A DNA stretch of 46,617 bases. Origin: Candidatus Zixiibacteriota bacterium (GTDB lineage Bacteria; Zixibacteria; MSB-5A5; GN15; PGXB01). The stretch spans positions 526 through 47,142 of the forward strand of contig LS998015.1 of the NCBI GenBank assembly GCA_900498245.1, read 5' to 3'. Positions 39,739-46,617 of this stretch are shown here, one piece after another. The position numbers and the translations under genes are program-made. Under the pieces are notes generated by a model. The model searched no databases. It was not told the DNA's origin and saw only the letters and a program-made list of their open reading frames with translations. Positions within the stretch are counted from its first letter, which is position 1; the number at the start of each line of letters is the position of its first letter.

Positions 39739-41049
39739 ATGAGTTTCCTGATTCTTTTGCCGGTCATACTTTCCTCCCTGATACTCGGCGCCCATTTTTA
39801 CCGGAGCGCCAATTTCGGCCTGGTGCTCCTATGCGTAACCGCGCCCTTTATGCTTCTTATCCGCCGCGCCTGGATACCGCGTATCATGCAGATTCTGCTT
39901 TTTCTCGGAGCCGCGGTCTGGGTCTCGACCCTTCTGACCATCGCCAAAATGCGTCTCATGCTTGGCGAATCGTGGCTCCGAATGGCGATAATCCTCGGCG
40001 TGGTGGCGCTTTTCACCGCCGGTTCGGCCCTGGTGTTCCAAACCGGGCGGCTCCGCCGCCGGTACCAACAAAAGGCCATGGCGGTGAATCCTTCCCTGAC
40101 GGCATTCATCCTGACCGTCATCATTCTGACCATAGTGCAGAAAGTGGTGCAACCGCCGATGCTTCTTTTCGAGCGGTTCCTCCCCGGAGCCGGCTGGTTT
40201 GAAATTTTCCTTCTGGCCCTGTACGCCGGATGGATAACCGAAAATATGCTCGATATCAAGCAATCGCCCAAATGGCGGCTCCGTATCTGGTCCCTCTTTT
40301 CCGCCGTCTTTTTCGGACAACTTCTTATCGGTCTTCTCGGAATCGATAAATTCCTGATGACCGGGAAATTGCACTACCCCATTCCGGCTTTGATCGCGGC
40401 GGGACCGATTTTCCGCGGCGACGGTTTCTTCATGCCGATTCTTTTTGTCGCCACCGTCATCCTGGTTGGCCCGGCCTGGTGCAGTCATCTCTGCTACATC
40501 GGGGCGTGGGACAATATCGCCTCGCACGGGCGCGCCAAGCCGAAAAAGATGCCGCGCTGGCGTCAACCGGCCCGGATCGCTGTCATGGTTGCTGTCATTG
40601 CTTCCGCCATAATTCTCCGATTGGCCGGGGTTTCGGTCACGATCGCCTCGATTCTGGCGGTAACATTCGGCCTTATCGGGGTCGGTTTGATGCTTCTCTG
40701 GTCTCGCAGGGCCGGGGTGATGACTCATTGCACCGCCTATTGCCCGATCGGCCCGATGGCCAACTGGTTGGGGAAATTGTCTCCTTTCAGAATTAAGATT
40801 AATGATACTACTTGCACCGACTGCGGGATCTGCCACACCGCCTGCCGGTATGACGCTCTCAATATGGCCGATATCAAGAACCGCCGCCCCAATATCGCCT
40901 GCACTCTTTGCGGCGACTGCCTGGCCTCCTGCCGCGACAATTCTATCGAATATCATTTTCTCGGGCTTAAGGGGGCTTCCGCCCGGACCTTATTTTTGGT
41001 TCTGGTCATCTCTCTTCACGCCGCCTTTCTCGGAGTGGCAAGAATTTAG
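39739..41049 (+). CDS. NapH/NosR-like membrane ferredoxin
   Basis: A 436-residue integral membrane protein, about eight or nine helices, with redox motifs in the last 190 residues: CSHLC (248-252) and CTAYCPIGP (331-339), the C-x3-C pairs typical of NapH/NosR/CcoG-like proteins, then two 4Fe-4S motifs, CTDCGICHTAC (359-369) and CTLCGDCLASCR (388-399). Such proteins move electrons from the quinone pool or cytoplasm across the membrane. It is the last gene of the Fnr-box operon and could supply electrons to the ferredoxin or hemerythrin proteins. GGGGAAATGCG precedes the ATG. Confidence 0.92.
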   Translation: MSFLILLPVILSSLILGAHFYRSANFGLVLLCVTAPFMLLIRRAWIPRIMQILLFLGAAVWVSTLLTIAKMRLMLGESWLRMAIILGVVALFTAGSALVFQTGRLRRRYQQKAMAVNPSLTAFILTVIILTIVQKVVQPPMLLFERFLPGAGWFEIFLLALYAGWITENMLDIKQSPKWRLRIWSLFSAVFFGQLLIGLLGIDKFLMTGKLHYPIPALIAAGPIFRGDGFFMPILFVATVILVGPAWCSHLCYIGAWDNIASHGRAKPKKMPRWRQPARIAVMVAVIASAIILRLAGVSVTIASILAVTFGLIGVGLMLLWSRRAGVMTHCTAYCPIGPMANWLGKLSPFRIKINDTTCTDCGICHTACRYDALNMADIKNRRPNIACTLCGDCLASCRDNSIEYHFLGLKGASARTLFLVLVISLHAAFLGVARI

Positions 41050-41056
41050 TATTGAT

Positions 41057-41078
41057 GGGGCGTATGGCAATACGCCCC
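41057..41078. repeat. Palindrome GGGGCGTAT-GGCA-ATACGCCCC
   Basis: Perfect 9-bp arms with a four-base loop, 7 bp after the NapH-like gene stop and followed by TACGA. It could also help end that transcript. Confidence 0.7.
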
Positions 41079-41108
41079 TACGATACCCATTATCATCATA
41101 CAGTTACC

Positions 41109-41129
41109 GGGCGGGCGCAAGACCCGCCC
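41109..41129. repeat. Palindrome GGGCGGG/CCCGCCC
   Basis: Perfect 7-bp arms with loop CGCAAGA, followed by CTACAA. It shares the tail pattern CTACRA with the palindromes at 41057 and 42863, so the three look like one small intergenic family. Confidence 0.6.
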
Positions 41130-41183
41130 CTACAAGGGCGCGGCCCGGCTATCCATTTATGTCATTTCTACTCTTACATTGTC

Positions 41184-41203
41184 ATTCCGGGGAAAGCCGG
41201 AAT
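41184..41203. repeat. Palindrome ATTCCGG-GGAAAG-CCGGAAT
   Basis: Perfect 7-bp arms preceded by GTC and followed by C. The pattern GTCATTCCGG..AAGCCGGAATC is a widespread type of short intergenic repeat in many bacterial genomes. Confidence 0.6.
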
Positions 41204-41548
41204 CTGTTTTCCGCTCGCAACTTCTTGTCCGGCAACACCCGAAATAAAACAAAGCCGAAATAATTCGCGATGACCACAAAGCGATCAACGATATAGGCAA
41301 AGTTGGGTTTGTTCTGCAAAAAATTTTGATCGCCCCCCAATCAGCTTTTCGTTGCCCACAAGATGTTTCCGCCATTGCGCTTGCGGGTGTGTGAAGGCGC
41401 CAAAGCGATTGGCTTGGAATTGCCAAACAAAGCGGTTCTCTACTCCATGCTCGGTACAGTTCATAAATATAATTGTCCTCCCTATATAGGGGGCGCCGAC
41501 CGGAACACACCGAATTGGTATCAAAAGTGCAAAGTAAGGGGAGAGATT

Positions 41549-41571
41549 CCGTCAGGAGAGACTCCTGACGG
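41549..41571. repeat. Palindrome CCGTCAGGAG-AGA-CTCCTGACGG
   Basis: Perfect 10-bp arms with a three-base loop. Its right arm is part of the 21-bp sequence repeated at 42953-42973. Confidence 0.75.
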
Positions 41572-41582
41572 CGCGGGAGAAT
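41562..41582. repeat. Left copy of a 21-bp direct repeat flanking the lipoprotein gene
   Basis: The sequence beginning CTCCTGACGGCGCGGG and ending AGAAT is identical at 42953-42973 in the same orientation. The copies are 1391 bp apart and enclose the promoter, the lipoprotein gene and a palindrome array. Confidence 0.8.
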
Positions 41583-41588
41583 TACGTC

Positions 41589-41616
41589 TTGACAAGGAAT
41601 TGGTATTTTTTATAAT
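41589..41616 (+). promoter_or_regulatory. Perfect-consensus promoter for the lipoprotein gene
   Basis: TTGACA (41589-41594), a 16-base spacer and TATAAT (41611-41616). Both hexamers are exact. Transcription would begin near 41623, about 21 bases before the ATG. Confidence 0.8.
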
Positions 41617-41643
41617 TAATTGTCGTTTAACCCAAGGAGGGTT

Positions 41644-42750
41644 ATGTATTTGTCGCGTCATTATATACGATCTCTCTGCCGATTAATTCTGCCGGTGTTA
41701 TTGCTTCTATCATGCGGAGATAAAAGTACAAATAACGCTACGATTACAAGCGGAGATTATCATTTGATTTATGGTCCGGTCCTTATGCCCGACCTCAAAC
41801 TTCATACCTACACATACAGCACCAAGACCGGCGAAAGATTTGATACTAGCACCGGAACTGATTTGTACTATAGCGATTTCCGGTTCGCTGCCGGGGGTAC
41901 CATTGCGGCCTATACCGGCTGGCATCAGAGTCTGCGCTCGGGACCGAAAGTGACCTGGGTAACAACTTATCCCGCCGGCGATACTGTCGCTCTAAAAGAA
42001 GGAATCGGGGCCAAAACATTGTCCTTGAGTGCGGACGAGAGCGAACTGCTATTATTCGGATTGTATGGCTTTATGTTACTGTCTTTTCCGCCCCTGGATT
42101 CGATATATCAGGACTCTATCGGTATAATGGGTGGTTTTCTCACGGTCCCTGATAAATTTTACTTTCTTGATACAATTAAAGACACAATATATACCATTGA
42201 TTATTCCAACCCTGAATCGATTCAATCGGGCAAAAAGCCTCTGAATCTTGTGGATTCGGGCAAAGTGATAGCGGCGACCGCCGTGGATTACAATAATCAC
42301 CGTTTATACATACTTCTGTCAAATCACTTGACCGAAAGCAGCCTTATCGCGGTATTCGACTCCGATAGTCTGAATCTCCTTAAGAAGTTGAGTGTATCCC
42401 GCTATTTATGCGGTTTATCAATTTATCCTAATTATGATGCCTGCTATTTCTTCGGCAACGGTGCGATTGGGTCAGAGCGCAATCAAATTGACAAATACTC
42501 ATTTGCCTCAAATTCACTGCAGCCATTTTTAAAAAATGGCGATGTCAATACGCCGGATCCGTTTCAACCGCGACATATAGAATTTACTCCCGATGGAAAT
42601 GAGATGTTTGTGCTGATTGCGGGCGGATTATGGGGGCCTTCGCCAATTTTGGGATTGAACCTTTATAATAAGGAAATAACTCAATATCTAAAATGTGATA
42701 GTGGGGCGATTAGCATATTTCGGATAAATCCAATTGATTATTCCAAATAG
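41644..42750 (+). CDS. Lipoprotein, possible beta-propeller
   Basis: A 368-residue lipoprotein: a hydrophobic signal (RLILPVLLLLSC) ends in the lipobox LLSC, so the mature chain is probably anchored by Cys29. The rest is beta-rich with loosely repeated units such as LSLSADESELLLFGLYG, TAVDYNNHRLYILLSN and IEFTPDGNEMFVLIAGG, as in YncE-like or WD-like propellers; this is inference. AAGGAGGG precedes the ATG by only 3 bases. It has its own perfect promoter, lower GC than its neighbours by eye, and is enclosed by 21-bp direct repeats and palindromes, so it may be a recently acquired or mobile segment. Function unknown. Confidence 0.85.
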   Translation: MYLSRHYIRSLCRLILPVLLLLSCGDKSTNNATITSGDYHLIYGPVLMPDLKLHTYTYSTKTGERFDTSTGTDLYYSDFRFAAGGTIAAYTGWHQSLRSGPKVTWVTTYPAGDTVALKEGIGAKTLSLSADESELLLFGLYGFMLLSFPPLDSIYQDSIGIMGGFLTVPDKFYFLDTIKDTIYTIDYSNPESIQSGKKPLNLVDSGKVIAATAVDYNNHRLYILLSNHLTESSLIAVFDSDSLNLLKKLSVSRYLCGLSIYPNYDACYFFGNGAIGSERNQIDKYSFASNSLQPFLKNGDVNTPDPFQPRHIEFTPDGNEMFVLIAGGLWGPSPILGLNLYNKEITQYLKCDSGAISIFRINPIDYSK

Positions 42751-42818
42751 GTGGTCTTGTGGCTCAGGAGCGTCTTCGGTCCTGACAATTTTCATTATAT
42801 ACCAATGTCTGAGGGCAT

Positions 42819-42841
42819 GTCGAAACCACAGGGGTTTCGAC
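42819..42841. repeat. Palindrome GTCGAAACC/GGTTTCGAC
   Basis: Perfect 9-bp arms around ACAGG. With its left flank it shares GCATGTCGAAACC with the minus strand of the palindrome at 17572-17621. Confidence 0.7.
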
Positions 42842-42862
42842 CTATAAAATTAAAAAGGGCAC

Positions 42863-42875
42863 GGCACGTCGTGCC
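42863..42875. repeat. Palindrome GGCAC-GTC-GTGCC
   Basis: Short perfect palindrome followed by ACTACGA, like the palindromes at 41057 and 41109. Confidence 0.45.
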
Positions 42876-42886
42876 ACTACGAGGAA

Positions 42887-42907
42887 GGCGGTGTCAAAAC
42901 CACCGCC
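42887..42907. repeat. Palindrome GGCGGTG-TCAAAAC-CACCGCC
   Basis: Perfect 7-bp arms in the same array. Confidence 0.55.
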
Positions 42908-42952
42908 GCACCATATCCCGGCCCCACCAATCGGGGTTTTGACCTACTTTGC

Positions 42953-42973
42953 CTCCTGACGGCGCGGGAGAAT
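42953..42973. repeat. Right copy of the 21-bp direct repeat
   Basis: Identical to 41562-41582. Its 3' end borders the terminator of the 43028-45001 gene. Confidence 0.8.
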
Positions 42974-43003
42974 AAAAAGAAGGGACGGCAAAAGGACCGT
43001 CCC
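42972..43003 (-). terminator. Intrinsic terminator after the FG-GAP/dockerin gene
   Basis: On the minus strand GGGACGG (43003-42997) pairs with CCGTCCC (42988-42982), loop TCCTTTTG, followed by TTCTTTTTATT. Confidence 0.85.
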
Positions 43004-43027
43004 TAGAATCATATCACCATCACCTTT

Positions 43028-45001
43028 TCAACGACAAATTGGGGCTGAACCGCCCTTATAGATATAATTTATCAGATAGGTACAATCTAATATATCGACC
43101 GAACCATCCCCATTTATATCAGCCAAAGCCGGCGGATTTGGCGGAGGACCGCTCTTATATAAATATCTTATGAGAAAGGCCACATCCAAAATAGTCATCG
43201 AGCCAGTATTATCGAGATCTCCGCAGATATTGCCCACAACATATGCGGCAAAGGTGTGTGAAAAATCCGACCAGGATGAACCGTCCCAAGTCCTGTATCT
43301 CCAGTAAAACACTGAATCTGTTCCCAAGGCGGTCGATGGGCTGAAATTAGGAACCATTAGCCCACCCAAGTCATGAATTGGTGAACGGAAATCATAATAT
43401 CTGTCCAATTGAAATTCAAAGGTCTTTCCTTCCGGATTTTGCAAAGCCCGGCTCCAATCAAAAACAACCCTATCCGCTCTCACAGGTATACCGGAGGCGG
43501 GTTTGATTGAAGAAACCGGTTCCACATCGTAATAAAATAGCAGACTATCAGAAGTCGCGGGAACATCATAGTCGAGGAAAAGCGTCGCTTCCTTGTTTCC
43601 GATATGAACGACTCCACTAAATTTCGCTCCCGCCTGGACATTCGGCTTCGGCCTGAAAACCAATTTGTACTCGCCATTCTGCAAATTGCAGTCGACCGCC
43701 TGTTCATCAATTGCACGATTCCCGTTGACATCAAGCCTTTGGAAAGCCGCACCGGCAACAGTCCGATAATTTCTGGAAATTCTATAATTAGCGGGATTTG
43801 CCACATTCAGATTCACATTATCAAAACCTATTGTTGTCATTTTCTGGGATAGAAGCGGCGGATCGGGACATTGATTTATGAATAACTTAATACTATCTCC
43901 ACTATTTGATCCTGCAACAAAATCAGGATTGCCGTCACGATCTAAGTCTCCGACAGCCACCGCAAAGACGGTAGGTTCGGATTGAAAGGCGAGTTTTAAA
44001 GTATCGTAGAAATTGCCCTGCTCGCTCCCGATAAACAACTCCAATTGATATGTCGAACCATTGAGGACCGCCAAGTCAAGATAATTGTCGCGATTTACGT
44101 CGGTTATATCCAAAGCATATGATGTTCCATTGATCCATAAGTAGGAAATACTATCGAGACCTCCCTGCCCGTCACCGTAACCAACGGCGATGCGGCTCTG
44201 AAAAAAGTTTCCTTTGGCATGAAGTTGCGGTGTGATGAAAGCAAAATCAGCATTTCCATCATTATTAAAATCGGCAATCGGTTCGGTTATCGAGGCGGCC
44301 ATGGTATATTCATTCAGGCTGAAGGTGTCGCCCTGCATAAAATTTCCAGCACCGTCATTTGTGTAAATTCCGCCATTTCCATAATCATCCAAACCAACCA
44401 AATCATCTATCCCGTCATTATTTAAGTCACTCACATAGACCGTCATAAAATCATAAGGGAGGTTGATGGTGCGGAGTATCCCCCCCGATCCGTCGCCAAA
44501 GTGAATAAGGGTGTGGTCAAAGCTCTGACATTCAATTATGTCCAAATAGGTGTCGTCATCAATATACCCAAGGGCCACTCCTCCCAAATTATTGTATGGC
44601 TGTGATATGGAATCAACTTGAAAGGTGCGATCACCGTTATTAATTAGCAAATAGAGGTGGTCGGCAAAATTGGCGACAATATCAGGGAGATCATCATCAT
44701 TCAGAAATCCTACGCACAATGTCGCCGCCTCACCGCCTACAAGCAGAGGTTCTTCAAAATTACCGCCGGAACTGCCAAACATAACCCTCAGACGGGTGTC
44801 TTTGTCGCCTGCAAAAATGATATCATCATAGCCATCATTATCCAAGTCATAGCACTGAACAGTAAAAATGCTTCCAGGATGAGTTCGTCTTACTTCAAAA
44901 TTGAGATCCCCATCAGTACTTATCGCAACTTCGAAGAACCCAATAAGCAAAAATGAACAGATAATCATTAATGAGCGGAAATTTAATCGCTTTGACCACA
45001 T
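43028..45001 (-). CDS. Secreted FG-GAP/VCBS repeat protein with C-terminal dockerin
   Basis: A 657-residue protein. A signal peptide (MIICSFLLIGFFEVAIS region) precedes seven or so Ca-binding propeller repeats of the FG-GAP/VCBS type (~30-380): DLDNDGYDDIIFAGD, FLNDDDLPDIVANF, YIDDDTYLDIIEC, DLNNDGIDDLVGLDD, FNNDGNADFAFI, DVNRDNYLDLAVLNG and DLDRDGNPDFVAGSN. A beta-rich region follows (~385-590), then a dockerin (~595-657; GDLDNTGSMTILDVAFLI and ADINGDGSVDILDCTYLI) ending at the C terminus. The propeller is typical of integrin-like surface adhesins. The ATG at 45001 has GGAGGAAG upstream; the longer frame from 45082 lies across its promoter. Single gene with promoter and terminator. Confidence 0.92.
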   Translation of the reverse strand: MWSKRLNFRSLMIICSFLLIGFFEVAISTDGDLNFEVRRTHPGSIFTVQCYDLDNDGYDDIIFAGDKDTRLRVMFGSSGGNFEEPLLVGGEAATLCVGFLNDDDLPDIVANFADHLYLLINNGDRTFQVDSISQPYNNLGGVALGYIDDDTYLDIIECQSFDHTLIHFGDGSGGILRTINLPYDFMTVYVSDLNNDGIDDLVGLDDYGNGGIYTNDGAGNFMQGDTFSLNEYTMAASITEPIADFNNDGNADFAFITPQLHAKGNFFQSRIAVGYGDGQGGLDSISYLWINGTSYALDITDVNRDNYLDLAVLNGSTYQLELFIGSEQGNFYDTLKLAFQSEPTVFAVAVGDLDRDGNPDFVAGSNSGDSIKLFINQCPDPPLLSQKMTTIGFDNVNLNVANPANYRISRNYRTVAGAAFQRLDVNGNRAIDEQAVDCNLQNGEYKLVFRPKPNVQAGAKFSGVVHIGNKEATLFLDYDVPATSDSLLFYYDVEPVSSIKPASGIPVRADRVVFDWSRALQNPEGKTFEFQLDRYYDFRSPIHDLGGLMVPNFSPSTALGTDSVFYWRYRTWDGSSWSDFSHTFAAYVVGNICGDLDNTGSMTILDVAFLIRYLYKSGPPPNPPALADINGDGSVDILDCTYLINYIYKGGSAPICR

Positions 45002-45080
45002 AGCTTTCTTCCTCCTACTAAAAATTTCGTTTTTAAAAATTTCGGGTTTTTGGCAATGAGGCAAAACATAGACCCAATTC

Positions 45081-45108
45081 AATATACCGTCATTTCTAAT
45101 TACGTCAA
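45081..45108 (-). promoter_or_regulatory. Promoter of the FG-GAP/dockerin gene
   Basis: On the minus strand TTGACG (45108-45103), 16 bases, TATATT (45086-45081). The same hexamers and spacing occur before rpmH. The leader would be about 73 bases. Confidence 0.6.
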
Positions 45109-45308
45109 TTGAAATTTGGCCAATTTAAATTCATGACACCGGACAAATCTCCTAAAGCACAGAAATCCAATCCGAGCCATATCCGCGATCCCAAGTCAAT
45201 TGACGCACATCCATAATTAATGTGCAAAGATAGTCGGGGCATTTCCTATTCGAAACATGGGCGAAATATTGCATACCCCGGCGGCATCTTTTGGCGGTCC
45301 CGGCCGTA

Positions 45309-45336
45309 TTTACTTTTATGCTATTTTTGATATATT
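45309..45336 (+). promoter_or_regulatory. Predicted promoter of the M32 carboxypeptidase gene
   Basis: TTTACT (45309-45314), 16 bases, TATATT (45331-45336). Start expected near 45343, about 33 bases before the ATG. Confidence 0.42.
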
Positions 45337-45375
45337 CCGAAAAACCAGGAAACCTGTTAACTTTACGAGGAACCA

Positions 45376-46617
45376 ATGGCTGAAAAATATGACGAACTTT
45401 ATCAGGAACTGATCCGGCGGTGCAAGGAAATTACTATCCTCAACTCCTGCGGGGGACTTCTGGGATGGGACGAGCGGACCTATATGCCCCGTGCCGGCGC
45501 CCCGGCCCGCGCCGAGCAGATGTCGTATCTGGCGGGCATGACCCACAAGATGTTCACCGATCCGAAAATCGGCGAGATTCTTTCCGAACTGGAAAAATCG
45601 CCGCTGGTCAAGGACCCGGTCTCCGACAGCGCCGTGAATATCAACGAGACCCGCTACCAGTACGATAAAGCGGTCAAAATCCCGCAGAAACTGGTCGAAG
45701 AAATCGCGCACACCACGACTATGGCGCAAGGAATCTGGGCCGAGGCCCGCGGCGCCAACGATTATCCCAAATTCCTGCCGTGGATGGAAAAAGTCCTGAA
45801 ACTGGAACTGGAACTGGCCAAGTGCCTCGGATACAAGAAGGAAGCGTATGACGCGCTTCTCGATAATTACGAGCCGGGGGCGACCTACGAATCGATCGGC
45901 AAGGTTTTCGCCGACTTCCGCAAGGAACTGGTCCCGCTGGTGGCGGCGATCAAAGATTCCAAGCGGAAACCGGATCTTTCGATAATCGAGCGCGACTACC
46001 CGGTGGACCGCCAGGCCCTTTTCGGCCAGTCCGGCTCGATCGCGATCGGGTTCGATTTTCAGGCCGGGCGGCTCGATGTCACGGCGCATCCGTTCTGCAG
46101 CGGTATCACGCCGGGCGATACCCGGATCACGACCCGCTACAATCCGCGCCATTTCGGGCAGGCCTTTTTCGGAATTCTTCATGAATCGGGGCACGGCATT
46201 TACGATCAGGGGCTCGATCCGGCCCATTATGGGATGCCGCGGGGCGAATCGGTTTCGCTCGGAATTCACGAGTCGCAGTCGCGGATGTGGGAGAACCTGG
46301 TCGGGCGGAGCAAACCGTTCTGGAAACATTTCTTCCCGCGCGCCCAGCAGATGTTCCCCGAGGCGCTGGGGACGGTCAAGTTCGATGATTTCTATTTTGC
46401 CATTAACGATGTCAGACCGTCGCTAATCAGGGTCGAAGCCGACGAAGTGACATATAACCTTCATATCATCCTTCGGTTCGAACTGGAATATGCCATGCTG
46501 AAAGGGGACCTGGTGCCCAAAGATCTTCCCGGGGCCTGGAACGAGAAATTCCACCATTTCTTCGGCATCACGCCCAAGACCGACGCCGACGGCTGCATGC
46601 AGGATGTTCACTGGTCG
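45376..46617 (+). CDS. M32 family carboxypeptidase (Taq-type), 3' end outside the window
   Basis: The first 414 codons are present; the family usually has about 500 residues, so the C-terminal ~90 are cut by the window edge. The ATG at 45376 has CGAGGA upstream. Landmarks: WDERTYMPRAGAPARAEQM near residue 30, HPFCSGITPGDTRITTRY, the zinc motif HESGH (HExxH) and, downstream, the third zinc ligand within GIHESQSRMWEN. It is a cytosolic zinc exopeptidase that removes C-terminal residues from peptides. Codon use is strongly G/C-ending compared with the adjacent FG-GAP gene. A long open frame on the opposite strand is a by-product of this composition. Confidence 0.95.
   Translation, partial: MAEKYDELYQELIRRCKEITILNSCGGLLGWDERTYMPRAGAPARAEQMSYLAGMTHKMFTDPKIGEILSELEKSPLVKDPVSDSAVNINETRYQYDKAVKIPQKLVEEIAHTTTMAQGIWAEARGANDYPKFLPWMEKVLKLELELAKCLGYKKEAYDALLDNYEPGATYESIGKVFADFRKELVPLVAAIKDSKRKPDLSIIERDYPVDRQALFGQSGSIAIGFDFQAGRLDVTAHPFCSGITPGDTRITTRYNPRHFGQAFFGILHESGHGIYDQGLDPAHYGMPRGESVSLGIHESQSRMWENLVGRSKPFWKHFFPRAQQMFPEALGTVKFDDFYFAINDVRPSLIRVEADEVTYNLHIILRFELEYAMLKGDLVPKDLPGAWNEKFHHFFGITPKTDADGCMQDVHWS

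Larger units (their letters stand above)
41050..41588. other. Gene-free, repeat-rich stretch
   Basis: No gene is supported. It contains at least four separate palindromes (41057-41078, 41109-41129, 41184-41203, 41549-41571) and the left copy of a 21-bp direct repeat (41562-41582). The part at about 41280-41510 has partly open frames on the minus strand but no ribosome site or recognisable protein; it may be a degenerate repeat. Confidence 0.55.
42751..43027. other. Gene-free palindrome array
   Basis: No gene is seen. Palindromes lie at 42819-42841, 42863-42875 and 42887-42907, followed by the right copy of the 21-bp direct repeat (42953-42973) and the terminator of the convergent gene. Confidence 0.55.

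Noticed and set aside
39829-40956. Long minus-strand open frame opposite the NapH-like gene
   Set aside because: It has no ribosome site or family likeness, is very rich in Arg, Gly, Asp and Pro, and mirrors a well-supported membrane ferredoxin.
41050-43027. CRISPR array
   Set aside because: The palindromes differ in sequence and spacing and there are no regular repeats with unique spacers.
45316-46329. Long minus-strand open frame opposite the M32 carboxypeptidase
   Set aside because: The plus-strand frame encodes a clear M32 enzyme with HESGH; the opposite frame is an artefact of strong G/C third-codon use.

Overview
The window looks like a chromosomal segment of an uncultivated bacterium of the FCB superphylum, most likely Zixibacteria-like. 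The supporting signs are secreted proteins that combine cohesin-like and dockerin modules, C-terminal FlgD/T9SS-type sorting domains (YPNPFNPTT followed by a GIYFYR-type strand and a KKM(I/A)LLK end), a DUF5686 outer-membrane protein and a PEP-CTERM protein. The assignment rests on protein style only. No rRNA, tRNA, CRISPR array, phage or transposase gene was seen.

Layout. (1) 1-9514, minus strand: five secreted or surface proteins (one cut by the window edge) with cohesin-like, Ig-like, dockerin and sorting modules. (2) 10062-14951, plus strand: a membrane-anchored alpha/beta-hydrolase-like protein without the usual Ser, then a nitric oxide module: Rrf2 regulator, DUF6448 protein, hemerythrin-like protein, a two-haem NorC and NorB. 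An IscR-like inverted repeat lies in the leader of the last four genes. (3) 15027-20485, minus: a DUF5686 outer-membrane protein and a MoxR / membrane protein / DUF58 trio. (4) 20486-31209, minus: a chromosome-origin neighbourhood reading rpmH-rnpA-yidD-yidC-mnmE-mnmG-rsmG-parA-parB-M23 peptidase-bactofilin. It holds a perfect parS inside rsmG and, at its far end, a 231-bp spacer with a cluster of DnaA boxes that is a candidate oriC. (5) 31345-35121, minus: PEP-CTERM protein, TspO, a small unknown gene, an IscA-type protein and another dockerin protein. (6) 35307-41049, plus: a UbiE/MenG methyltransferase, then a Crp/Fnr (DNR-like) regulator followed by a perfect TTGAC-N4-GTCAA box and five genes (dicluster ferredoxin, DUF438-hemerythrin-PAS protein, DUF1858/DUF2249 protein, cupin, NapH/NosR-like membrane ferredoxin). 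(7) 41050-46617: intergenic palindromes and a 21-bp direct repeat around a lipoprotein gene, an FG-GAP/dockerin protein (minus), and the first 414 codons of an M32 carboxypeptidase (plus).

How the genes fit together. Two separate clusters, one under an Rrf2 Fe-S-type regulator and one apparently under a Crp/Fnr-type regulator, pair hemerythrin-like di-iron proteins with NO- or redox-related electron-transfer proteins. Together they suggest a two-branch response to nitric oxide or low oxygen. The surface proteins carry cohesin-like and dockerin modules on the same chains, which could allow self-assembly on the cell surface. Several sigma-70-type promoters share a 16-bp spacer (TTGAC[A/G]-N16-TATA[A/T]T). 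The mnmE gene has no standard start codon and appears to begin at AUA.
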